The translations under genes were made by a program, and so were the position numbers. Shown here in pieces: positions 1-6,402 of a stretch of DNA of 16,119 bases. The number at the start of each line of letters is the position of its first letter. Within the stretch, counting starts at the first letter, position 1. This stretch comes from Bacteroidia bacterium (lineage in GTDB: Bacteria > Bacteroidota > Bacteroidia > Bacteroidales > Azobacteroidaceae): positions 1-16,119 of the forward strand of contig BNYG01000043.1 in NCBI GenBank assembly GCA_026000155.1. Direction: 5' to 3'. A model generated the notes under the pieces. The model saw only the letters and a program-made list of their open reading frames with translations, did not search any database and was not told the DNA's origin.

Positions 1-2
1 CT

Positions 3-746
3 CCTGTACAATTGGCAGCCCAAATACTACCTATTACTGCTACCAATCAGAATAAAACCTGGAATTCCAGCAATAATAACGTGGCTACGGTTGACCAGAA
101 TGGTTTGGTTACAGTCGTAGGTCTGGGTACAGCTAATATTATGGTTACGTCCAACGATGGTTTCCATACGGCCACTTGTGCCGTTTCCTCTTATGCGCCC
201 GTTACGGGTATAACTGTATCGCCGAAAAATTTTACACTTACATGGAAAACGCCTAACACAACACTAACAGCGACGATCGCGCCCACGAATGCGTTTAATA
301 AGCAGCATGCCTGGTCTACTGATGATGACGAGGTGGCCACTGTTGATGCCTCGGGCAAGGTTGTTTTCGTCTCAGAAGGTACGACCAATGTGCGGGCCAC
401 TTCGTTAGAGGGTGGTTATAGTGACATTGCACTAATAACATGTGTACGTTCAGTGTTTGCACCTGACGGTACGAAATGGACTTACTCATTGAATTTTAAT
501 AGTTCGTCCCCGTTAAGCAACACTTGCCCGTCGTACGCGCCATTCAGAAAAACAGCGGCTGATGCTGATGCTTCGGGCCTAACGGCCAATATGATGTACC
601 AGATGACAGGCTCGGGTACTATGTATCACTGGCAAACGCTATCACCATCTGGAGGTTATTGCCAATACCATTCGGACGATAAGGCATGCTGGACTGGCTC
701 ACCGGGTACTTCTCGATCTGTGTACACATTGTGCTCGGATAGATGA
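3..746 (+). CDS. Big_2 (bacterial Ig-like) repeat surface protein, C-terminal part
   Basis: The frame is open from the left edge of the window, so the start and probably signal peptide and further repeats lie outside. Counting from the TTG at 12, residues about 1-60 and 62-145 are two Big_2-type Ig-like repeats: each shows the family pattern of a TW/AW strand, then VATVD, a glycine, a V.V strand and a G.(T)NI/V.(V/A)TS strand. Such domains build extracellular stalks or adhesive regions of surface proteins. The last 100 residues are a different, polar, Ser/Thr/Tyr-rich domain with four cysteines (in NTCPS, GYCQY, KACWT and TLCSDR) that could form disulfides; I do not recognise it with certainty, though the ending recalls C-terminal carbohydrate- or surface-associated domains. 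No typical type IX sorting tail is visible. The stop is TGA at 744-746, followed 15 nt later by a strong hairpin. Function beyond surface exposure is unknown. Confidence 0.8.
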   Translation, partial: PVQLAAQILPITATNQNKTWNSSNNNVATVDQNGLVTVVGLGTANIMVTSNDGFHTATCAVSSYAPVTGITVSPKNFTLTWKTPNTTLTATIAPTNAFNKQHAWSTDDDEVATVDASGKVVFVSEGTTNVRATSLEGGYSDIALITCVRSVFAPDGTKWTYSLNFNSSSPLSNTCPSYAPFRKTAADADASGLTANMMYQMTGSGTMYHWQTLSPSGGYCQYHSDDKACWTGSPGTSRSVYTLCSDR

Positions 747-761
747 TGTGAAGAGGCGCAA

Positions 762-790
762 ATAGCCGCAGGTCGTTGACCTGCGGCTAT
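762..790. terminator. 13-bp-stem hairpin after the Big_2 gene, possible terminator or dispersed palindromic repeat
   Basis: The arms 762-774 (ATAGCCGCAGGTC) and 778-790 are perfect reverse complements around the 3-nt loop GTT. It starts 15 nt after the stop codon at 746, the right place for a terminator of the Big_2 gene. No clear T-run follows on either strand, so it may instead be a mobile palindromic repeat reused as a transcript end. The structure is certain; the role is inferred. Confidence 0.6.
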
Positions 791-796
791 GAAAAT

Positions 797-813
797 ATTG
801 TCTTTCAGACAAT
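797..813. repeat. small perfect hairpin
   Basis: ATTGTCT (797-803) and AGACAAT (807-813) pair perfectly around the loop TTC, only 6 nt after the larger hairpin. It may be a second part of a bipartite transcript end, or chance. It lies in the gene-free gap 747-1024. Confidence 0.35.
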
Positions 814-858
814 CTATCGGCTTTATTTTCTGAATGATGGAGTTCTGTTTGCATTGTA

Positions 859-880
859 GAAACGCAATGCATTGCGTCTC
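859..880. repeat. 16-bp perfect palindrome, likely dispersed repeat
   Basis: ACGCAATG (862-869) is followed directly by its reverse complement CATTGCGT (870-877); the flanks GA and TC also pair after one mismatch. From memory, palindromes built on GACGCAATGCATTGCGTC recur in several Bacteroidota and other genomes as an intergenic dispersed repeat, so I read this as a degenerate copy. It lies between the Big_2 terminator and the promoter at 946-977. Confidence 0.5.
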
Positions 881-945
881 GGGATGGCGACATCAAAATA
901 ACCGTAAAATTTAACAAAGTGTTAACACAAAGATAACATAAAATT

Positions 946-977
946 TTTGTAGATATTGGAAAAGACTTCTACATTTG
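946..977 (+). promoter_or_regulatory. Bacteroidota-type promoter for the barrel protein gene pair
   Basis: TTTG at 946-949 and TACATTTG at 970-977 match the -33 (TTTG) and -7 (TAnnTTTG) consensus of the Bacteroidota primary sigma factor, with a 20-nt spacer, which is the usual distance. Transcription would begin near 982-986 and leave an A-rich leader of about 40 nt before the ATG at 1025. The match is the best promoter in the window; start site is inferred. Confidence 0.6.
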
Positions 978-1024
978 TTGCCAATTAAAATAGTATCAAT
1001 CAATTTTAAAACCAAAATCAGTGT

Positions 1025-1825
1025 ATGAAAGGTTTTATTGTACTCAAAATAGTTTTGTTCTTCCTCTTTTGCCTGTTTTCTTTTCAGGATCTTTTTGCAA
1101 CAGACCCGCTAATTTCGACGGATGTCCGGTCTTTTTCATTGGGAAATATCCGGGCATTAAGTGATGAACTGCTCAATCCCGCTACGGTTTCGTTTTCGGA
1201 AAAGAAACAGCTCGGTATTTCCGTGTTCAATCGTTTTGAAATGAGCGAATTAAACACGGCTTCCCTCTATCTGAAATACCCGCATAAATTGCTGGATATG
1301 GGCATAAAATTAGCTACTTTTGGTTACGAAGATTACCGGCTGACTCAATTACAGGGCAGTTTTTCTAAAAAGATTGTTGAGGATTTGGCTATCGGTATTC
1401 AATTGACTTACCTCAACGAATCGTCCCGCTGGGAAGAAGCCTCCCGGTCGCATTTTTCTTCCGGTTTGGGAATTTATTACCTTCTGAATGAGCAGGTTGA
1501 TTTGGCTTTGTTAGGCGAAAATCTGCTTCATACCTCGGAAAATGCTTCCCCGAATGGATATGCAGGAATGAAATACAAGGCTTCCGGCAATATGGCTTTT
1601 CTTTTAGAAGCAGGTGGCGGAAAAGAAATCCCTTTCCGGTTTTCAGCCGGTTTGGAATATACGGTTTTTGAACGGTTCACGATCCGGTCAGGCTATGATT
1701 CCGGCTCCCAGACTCCTTCATTTGGAGCGGCTTACCGGTGGAATCGTTGGACAATGGATGTGGGATTCTCCCTGCATTCCGTTTTGGGAATCAGCAGCAT
1801 GATAGGGGTTAATTATGAATTATGA
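1025..1825 (+). CDS. exported outer-membrane beta-barrel protein (PorV/FadL-like look)
   Basis: A 266-residue protein with a signal peptide at residues 1-25 (charged start, hydrophobic run, cleavage near FAT/DPL). The mature part begins with an ELLNPATVSF segment, similar to the 'NPA' motif near the start of PorV/PorQ and FadL-type barrels, then alternates amphipathic strands (for example the 120-135, 150-165, 215-225 and 250-266 regions), as expected of a barrel of about 12-14 strands. No enzyme motif is seen. It starts a two-gene unit behind the promoter at 946-977; the next gene starts 16 nt after its stop. Its last four residues (NYEL) and TGA stop are written by a heptamer repeat (1811-1838), so the original C-terminus may have been altered. 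The precise role is unknown; a joint role with the HhH barrel protein is inferred from the pairing. Confidence 0.75.
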   Translation: MKGFIVLKIVLFFLFCLFSFQDLFATDPLISTDVRSFSLGNIRALSDELLNPATVSFSEKKQLGISVFNRFEMSELNTASLYLKYPHKLLDMGIKLATFGYEDYRLTQLQGSFSKKIVEDLAIGIQLTYLNESSRWEEASRSHFSSGLGIYYLLNEQVDLALLGENLLHTSENASPNGYAGMKYKASGNMAFLLEAGGGKEIPFRFSAGLEYTVFERFTIRSGYDSGSQTPSFGAAYRWNRWTMDVGFSLHSVLGISSMIGVNYEL

Positions 1826-1838
1826 ATTAGGAGTTAGG
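1811..1838. repeat. AATTATG heptamer tandem array across a stop codon
   Basis: Four 7-nt units lie end to end: AATTATG (1811-1817), AATTATG (1818-1824), AATTAGG (1825-1831) and AGTTAGG (1832-1838). The array covers the last codons and TGA stop (1823-1825) of the first barrel gene and most of the spacer before the ATG at 1842. Its TTAGGAGTTAGGA part is also the only purine-rich stretch upstream of that ATG. It is probably a dispersed short tandem repeat of the AATTATGAATTA type. Confidence 0.65.
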
Positions 1839-1841
1839 ACT

Positions 1842-3848
1842 ATGAAGACGATGTTTTTGGGAGTATTGATTTTTGTTTTTTTATGGAATTCCATGGATAT
1901 TTTTGCACAAATAGATCAGCATAATTCCGAGTGGATGCATTATTTGGAAGAAAGGATGGAGGAGGAAGATGAATCGTTTGCGGATTTGTATGAGGAATTG
2001 TCGAACCTTGTGGAAAATCCCTATAATTTACAGACTGTCAGCAAGGAAGAATTGGAAAAATTGCCTTTTCTTACCGCTTTGCAAATCGAAAACCTGTTGT
2101 ATTACATTTATAAATACGGCCCTTTGGTTGATATTTATGAACTGAAAAATGTGGAAGACCTGGATTTGCAGACGATTACTTACCTGCTTCCTTTTGTTTA
2201 TGTGGGTGAGGCGAAAACTACCGACCCTGTCATTGCGGGCTTGACCCGCAACCCCCTGTCAGTCCTGCAATACAGCAAGCAGGAACTGATGCTCCGGACT
2301 AATTTTACGGTGCAGGAAAAAGCCGGTTATACCGATAAAAAGTATTTGGGTGATCCGTATTACTTAGGTTTCCGTTACGGTTTCAATTACCGAGATAAAA
2401 TACAATGGGGAATCAGCGGAGAAAAAGATCCCGGCGAACCGGTTTGGAATGCGTATAATAAAGGTTTTGATTACTATACCTTCAATTTGACGTTGAAGGA
2501 TGCGGGTGTTTTGGAAGCTTTGCATTTCGGAAATTACCGCCTTTCTTTCGGACAGGGATTGGTCATGAATACGAATTTTTCCATGGGCAAAACTTCCGAT
2601 GTGGTGAATATCAATCAGAAAAATGCAGGCATTCAACGGCACGTTTCCACCAATGAAAGTCAATATTTCAGCGGTACGGCTGGGACTTTGCACAAGAATA
2701 ATGTCCGGCTCAGCTTGTTTTATTCTAACCGGAATCAAGATGCCACTGTGGATGATACGACCGTTTATACTTTCAAAACAGACGGTTATCACCGGACGTA
2801 CGGCGATTGGCAGAAAAGGGAAACCGTCTGCGTGGAAATGATCGGAAGCAATGTTCAATGGCAAAAAGACCGTTTTTCTGTGGGACTGACCGGCATCCGG
2901 TATTCTTTTGGCGGAAAAGCCTTGAATCCCGATTGGAAGCCCTACAATGTGTTTTATTTACGGGGAAAAGAACATTTCAATACCGGATTAAATTACGGTT
3001 ACCAGACCAAAAAAGGCAGTTTGCAAGGGGAAACGGCGATGGATAATTCCGGCAAAATAGCGAGTATTCATAATTTGCTGCTCAAACCGGCTTCTTTTAT
3101 CGATTGGGCGTTTTCGTTCCGGTATTACGACAAACAATACAATGCCTTGTACGGCAAAAGCTTGTCCGAATCCGGCACGATTCAAAATGAAACCGGATTG
3201 TATTCGGGAATGAAAATCCGCATGTTCCGGCAATGGGAATTATCCGCTTATTTGGATTATTTTATTTTTCCCTGGTTGAAATACGGCATCGATACGCCGT
3301 CTTCCGGTAAAGATGTTTTGGTGCAACTGAAATACAATCTTCGTCCGGATTTGCAAATGAACCTGCGGTATAAATGGAAGGAAAAATACACGGATAGTGC
3401 GCCGTACGAACAGCACCGTTGGCGTTACCAATTGAATTATACCCTTCATAATGTCTTGAAATTCCATACGCAAGCAGATTATACGATATATAAAGAGCAG
3501 GGAAAAACCCAACAGGCGTGGAGTGGGGCGCAATCCGTTTCGTATATTCCGGCTTCCGCCAAATTTCAATTGGACGGCGGTTTGGCGTATTTTCACACCG
3601 GCGATTGGAACACGCGCATCAGTGCGTATGAAAAGAATATTTTGTATGCCTTTTCTTTTCCAACCTATTACGGACACGGCCTGCGCTATTATGCCGTACT
3701 GAAATGGAAAATGGCCAAACCCTTGACGGTTTATTTGAAATGCGGTTCTACGCATTACTTTGACCGGACCGTGATTAGTTCCGGTCCGGAAGCCATTCAG
3801 GGCAAGGAGAAAACAGATGTTTATTGTTTAATCAAATATAATTTTTAA
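1842..3848 (+). CDS. helix-hairpin-helix domain outer-membrane beta-barrel protein
   Basis: The chosen start is the ATG at 1842, because it opens a standard signal peptide (MKTMFLGVLIFVFLW... to FAQ, residues 1-23); an upstream in-frame ATG at 1815 would add only repeat-encoded residues. The 668-residue protein has an acidic segment (about 30-55), then two helix-hairpin-helix-like motifs (about 60-118: LQTVSKEELEKLPFL and DIYELKNVEDLDLQTI), as in ComEA-type proteins. From about residue 145 to the end it is rich in alternating aromatic strands and ends in YNF, typical of a large outer-membrane barrel with terminal aromatic. Such HhH-barrel proteins are common in Bacteroidales, and the function is not established; DNA binding at the envelope is possible but unproven. 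Residues about 127-141 (ending in VIAGLTRNPLS) are an in-frame insertion of a hairpin repeat. The 3' end overlaps the converging MscS gene by 4 bp. Confidence 0.8.
   Translation: MKTMFLGVLIFVFLWNSMDIFAQIDQHNSEWMHYLEERMEEEDESFADLYEELSNLVENPYNLQTVSKEELEKLPFLTALQIENLLYYIYKYGPLVDIYELKNVEDLDLQTITYLLPFVYVGEAKTTDPVIAGLTRNPLSVLQYSKQELMLRTNFTVQEKAGYTDKKYLGDPYYLGFRYGFNYRDKIQWGISGEKDPGEPVWNAYNKGFDYYTFNLTLKDAGVLEALHFGNYRLSFGQGLVMNTNFSMGKTSDVVNINQKNAGIQRHVSTNESQYFSGTAGTLHKNNVRLSLFYSNRNQDATVDDTTVYTFKTDGYHRTYGDWQKRETVCVEMIGSNVQWQKDRFSVGLTGIRYSFGGKALNPDWKPYNVFYLRGKEHFNTGLNYGYQTKKGSLQGETAMDNSGKIASIHNLLLKPASFIDWAFSFRYYDKQYNALYGKSLSESGTIQNETGLYSGMKIRMFRQWELSAYLDYFIFPWLKYGIDTPSSGKDVLVQLKYNLRPDLQMNLRYKWKEKYTDSAPYEQHRWRYQLNYTLHNVLKFHTQADYTIYKEQGKTQQAWSGAQSVSYIPASAKFQLDGGLAYFHTGDWNTRISAYEKNILYAFSFPTYYGHGLRYYAVLKWKMAKPLTVYLKCGSTHYFDRTVISSGPEAIQGKEKTDVYCLIKYNF
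2225..2261. repeat. in-frame hairpin repeat (VIAGLTRNP type) with flanking 8-bp direct repeats
   Basis: TTGCGGG (2233-2239) and CCCGCAA (2245-2251) form a perfect 7-bp stem around the loop CTTGA. The 8-bp sequence CCCTGTCA occurs directly on both sides (2225-2232 and 2254-2261), as a target duplication would. The reading frame passes through as VIAGLTRNP. From memory, this peptide recurs in unrelated proteins of many Bacteroidota genomes, which marks the DNA as a dispersed repeat. Confidence 0.7.
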
Positions 3849-5080
3849 GCTTTTACGGGAGGTTGGAGGTCGCTTGTCGTTTTTACCTCATAATAATGCG
3901 GCGACAAAATACTGATTCCGGCTTCCTTGAATTTGTCCTGGATATTTTGCCGTAAATCAGACGTGACGGTGGTTAATTTATCGGCGTCACTGATATAAAC
4001 ATTGATTTGATATACGGCATAAAAATCATTAAAACCTTGTTCGTAAATGAAAGGATGCGGGTCAGGCATGACATCCGGAGTAATTACAGCTGCATCCAAC
4101 AGTAATTGGTGAGCCTGCCTCCAAGGCGTATCGTACCCGACTGCTACATCAAAATAAATAATCAAACCACCCGATCTGGCCGATTCGCTCAAATTGGTAA
4201 TCTGGGAATTCATAATTGTCGAATTGGGAATGGTGATGATTTCATTTTTTAAGGTCCGTATGCGAGTGACTACCGGCGTTTTTTCCAGTACATTGCCGAT
4301 GTTATCCGTTATTTTTATCCGGTCGCCGATTTGAAATGGCCGCATGTAGGTGATAATGATGCCGGCAATTAAATTCCCGATCGCGGAACCGGAGCCGAAT
4401 GAAACGATTACCCCGATAAATACGGATATCCCCTGGAAAATTTTGGACTCCGAATCCGGCAAATAAGGATAAATCAGGGCGATCATAAAAGCGTATAATA
4501 AAAAACGGATAATACTGTAAGTCGGTTTGGCCCAGTCGGGATAAAATCCTTTGATTTTCAAACGCCCTTTTTCTATTTCACCGGTCAGGTAACCCACTCC
4601 TTTTATAACATAACGAATGATAATACAGATAATGACAATGACAAATAAGTTGGGGATGTAATGAATAATGTCCCAACCGATTTTCTTTAAGGGATTTAGT
4701 ATGTACGAAAAAAGCTGCACCGCCAGATTTTCCGTTCGCGGGAAAATACTGAACAGAAGCGGAATGGAAATAATCAACTGAATGAGAATAATCGCCCACC
4801 GAAGAATATTCAGTATGAAAAAAACCACTTTTTCCTGACGGTCAATACTGAGGAATTCGTATTTTTTAATACAAACCGGTTTCAGGAAACGGGTTTTCAG
4901 CTCATTTATTTTGAATTTTAATTTTCCGTAGCCGTAATTGGTGAGCCGGATAAGTAGATATTGGGCGGCCACCACCAACGCAAACAATAAAATATGTTTG
5001 ATCACATTATAGGCATTCTGGTGAGTGGGTTCAATACCCAACGAACTTACAATCGTATCAAAAAATCCATCAATGTTCAT
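3845..5080 (-). CDS. MscS-family mechanosensitive ion channel
   Basis: A 411-residue inner-membrane protein. Hydrophobic segments lie at about 28-46, 85-113, 140-162 and 190-208, followed by the pore-lining region 214-248. The family signature is clear there: a Gly/Ala/Ser-rich helix (GVIVSFGSGSAIGNLIAG) followed by the RPFQIGDRIKI turn that opens the cytoplasmic beta domain, then ITIPNSTIMNSQITN. MscS channels open when membrane tension rises and release solutes during osmotic downshock. I prefer the ATG at 5080 over a GTG at 5104, because the GTG version would overlap the upstream gene and adds only eight unremarkable residues. The start lies 13 nt after the stop of the HsdR-N gene, so the two are likely cotranscribed. 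Its 3' end overlaps the HhH barrel gene tail to tail. Confidence 0.92.
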   Translation of the reverse strand: MNIDGFFDTIVSSLGIEPTHQNAYNVIKHILLFALVVAAQYLLIRLTNYGYGKLKFKINELKTRFLKPVCIKKYEFLSIDRQEKVVFFILNILRWAIILIQLIISIPLLFSIFPRTENLAVQLFSYILNPLKKIGWDIIHYIPNLFVIVIICIIIRYVIKGVGYLTGEIEKGRLKIKGFYPDWAKPTYSIIRFLLYAFMIALIYPYLPDSESKIFQGISVFIGVIVSFGSGSAIGNLIAGIIITYMRPFQIGDRIKITDNIGNVLEKTPVVTRIRTLKNEIITIPNSTIMNSQITNLSESARSGGLIIYFDVAVGYDTPWRQAHQLLLDAAVITPDVMPDPHPFIYEQGFNDFYAVYQINVYISDADKLTTVTSDLRQNIQDKFKEAGISILSPHYYEVKTTSDLQPPVKA

Positions 5081-5093
5081 ACTTGTCCATTTT

Positions 5094-5549
5094 TTAACAG
5101 TCACAAATCAATTTATAGTCCGGAATCTCTTTCAAAAAAACAGTTTCGCCGGTTTCGTCTATCCGGCAACAATAATGTTGGATTCCATTGCTGACAATCA
5201 GCCAGGGAACTTTCAAACTACTATTATAACGCACAATCTGGTCAAAAGTTTTTTGGCCGACCGGTACCGAAGGCGCTTTGTATTCGATAATCATCTGCGG
5301 TTGAAGAAAGGAATCGTACAGAACCGTATCGCAACGACGGTTCAGGTTTCCCAGGGTAATGCACACTTCATTTGCCAGCAAACCTTTCGGATAATTCTTA
5401 TACTCAATAAGATAACGGATAAAATGCTGACGTACCCATTCTTCCGGAGTCAAGCGGACATATTGTTTGCGCAAGCAGTCGAAAACATAGTCTTTATTTT
5501 CCTGTTTTTTTATTTTTAAATCTACAGGCGGAAGATTTAATCCGGACAT
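5094..5549 (-). CDS. orphan type I restriction enzyme HsdR N-terminal-like nuclease domain protein
   Basis: A 151-residue soluble protein. It matches the stand-alone HsdR N-terminal domain family: an LTPEEWVRQHFIRYLIEYKNYP helical start (about 33-55), then a nuclease-like core with CDTVLYD (about 73-79) and MIIEYKAP (about 85-92). The Asp of CDTVLY and the E-x-K of IEYKAP have the layout of a PD-(D/E)XK active site, with SNGIQHYCC strand following. No helicase domain, specificity or methylase subunit is present, so it is not a restriction system here. Genes of this kind are kept beside holA/AMP nucleosidase in several Bacteroidales (family knowledge from memory). The substrate is unknown; nucleic acid is likely. 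It starts at ATG 5549 and reads away from the AMP nucleosidase gene, sharing a compact divergent promoter region. Confidence 0.85.
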   Translation of the reverse strand: MSGLNLPPVDLKIKKQENKDYVFDCLRKQYVRLTPEEWVRQHFIRYLIEYKNYPKGLLANEVCITLGNLNRRCDTVLYDSFLQPQMIIEYKAPSVPVGQKTFDQIVRYNSSLKVPWLIVSNGIQHYCCRIDETGETVFLKEIPDYKLICDC

Positions 5550-5573
5550 CGTGTTTTTATCTTATTTTTTGTT

Positions 5574-5581
5574 TAATTTTG
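5574..5581 (+). promoter_or_regulatory. -7 element (TAATTTTG) for AMP nucleosidase and holA
   Basis: TAATTTTG fits TAnnTTTG exactly, 41 nt before the ATG at 5623. No good -33 TTTG is seen at 19-21 nt upstream, so an activator or a weak promoter is possible. It is one arm of the inverted repeat 5574-5583 / 5606-5615. Confidence 0.4.
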
Positions 5582-5615
5582 CAGTTATTGTTGTAACAAC
5601 GAAAGTGCAAAATTA
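5574..5615. promoter_or_regulatory. symmetrical divergent promoter/operator region
   Basis: TAATTTTGCA (5574-5583) and its exact reverse complement TGCAAAATTA (5606-5615) are 22 nt apart, and GTTGTAACAAC (5590-5600), an 11-nt palindrome, lies at the centre. Each arm contains a -7-like TAnnTTTG reading inward, serving the gene on the far side. The symmetry could also be a binding site for a dimeric regulator. The sequence symmetry is certain, the use as promoters is inferred. Confidence 0.45.
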
Positions 5616-5637
5616 CGGAAATATGAAGACAAAACAA
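5608..5637 (-). promoter_or_regulatory. promoter for the HsdR-N/MscS unit
   Basis: On the minus strand TAATTTTG lies at 5615-5608, and a TTG lies at 5637-5635 after a 19-nt spacer, which fits the Bacteroidota promoter pattern. Transcription would begin near 5600, about 50 nt before the ATG at 5549. The -33 part lies inside the first codons of the AMP nucleosidase gene. Confidence 0.4.
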
Positions 5638-6399
5638 GAAATTGTAGAAAATTGGCTGCCGCGTTATACAAAAAGACCGTTACACGAATTTACGAAGTAT
5701 ATTTTACTCACGAATTTCAGTAAATACGTAGAAATATTTGCCGATTATTACAAGGTGCCTATTTGTGGGCGCGATGCGAATATGCCGAATGCATCCGCAC
5801 ACGGAATCACCATCATTAATTTCGGAATGGGTTCCGCCAATGCGGCTACAGTTATGGATTTATTAAGTGCGATAGAGCCTAAAGCTGTGCTGTTTTTGGG
5901 TAAATGCGGCGGGTTGAAAAAACATAATTCTTTGGGTGATTACATTTTACCGATTGCCGCTATCCGGGGCGAAGGTACATCCAACGATTATTTTCCAACG
6001 GAAGTTCCTTCCCTGCCTGCCTTTAGCTTGTTGCGCGCCGTTTCGTCCATCATCCGCGATAAAGGAAAAGATTATTGGACAGGCACCGTTTATACGACCA
6101 ACCGGAGGGTTTGGGAACACGATGATGCATTTAAAGAATATCTTCGTTCGATCCGGGCCATGGGCGTGGATATGGAAACCGCTACTTTGTTTACCGTCGG
6201 CTTTGCCAATCATATTCCTACCGGCGCTTTGTTGCTGGTAAGCGACCAACCCATGATTTCGGAGGGTATCAAAACCGATAAAAGCGATGCTTTGGTCACC
6301 ACCAATTTTGTGGAAGAGCACGTCCATATCGGTATCGAATCGTTGAAAACCATTATTGAAAATAAAGAAACAGTAAAACACTTGCGTTTTGAATGGTAA
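5623..6399 (+). CDS. amn: AMP nucleosidase, short Bacteroidota form
   Basis: This enzyme hydrolyses AMP to adenine and ribose 5-phosphate in the cytoplasm. The 258-residue protein has the nucleoside phosphorylase fold: GITIINFGMGSANAA (61-75), AVLFLGKCGGLKK (88-100), GEGTSNDYFP (117-125), AVD-type MET motif (GVDMETATLF, 182-191, substrate ribose contact) and LVSDQPM (205-211, catalytic Asp). It lacks the N-terminal domain that makes the E. coli enzyme about 480 residues; the short form is normal in Bacteroidota. A longer reading from the GTG at 5551 is rejected: the extra residues cover the promoter, and the family starts at MKTKxEIVENWLPRYT. holA follows after 3 nt, so the two are an operon. 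Substrate identity rests on family similarity; a nucleosidase acting on another purine nucleotide is the alternative. Confidence 0.92.
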   Translation: MKTKQEIVENWLPRYTKRPLHEFTKYILLTNFSKYVEIFADYYKVPICGRDANMPNASAHGITIINFGMGSANAATVMDLLSAIEPKAVLFLGKCGGLKKHNSLGDYILPIAAIRGEGTSNDYFPTEVPSLPAFSLLRAVSSIIRDKGKDYWTGTVYTTNRRVWEHDDAFKEYLRSIRAMGVDMETATLFTVGFANHIPTGALLLVSDQPMISEGIKTDKSDALVTTNFVEEHVHIGIESLKTIIENKETVKHLRFEW

Positions 6400-6402
6400 T
6401 TT

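Noticed and set aside
2364..2864. Long minus-strand open frame inside the HhH barrel gene (166 aa)
   Set aside because: It lies opposite a well-supported gene, has no start context or recognisable domain, and reflects codon bias of the real gene.
5094..5549. Part of a type I restriction-modification or defence island
   Set aside because: Only a single stand-alone N-terminal domain is present; neighbours are housekeeping genes and no methylase or specificity gene is seen.
5551..5622. Longer AMP nucleosidase from a GTG start at 5551
   Set aside because: The added residues cover the AT-rich promoter region and do not match the family, which begins at MKTKxEIVENW; ATG 5623 fits.
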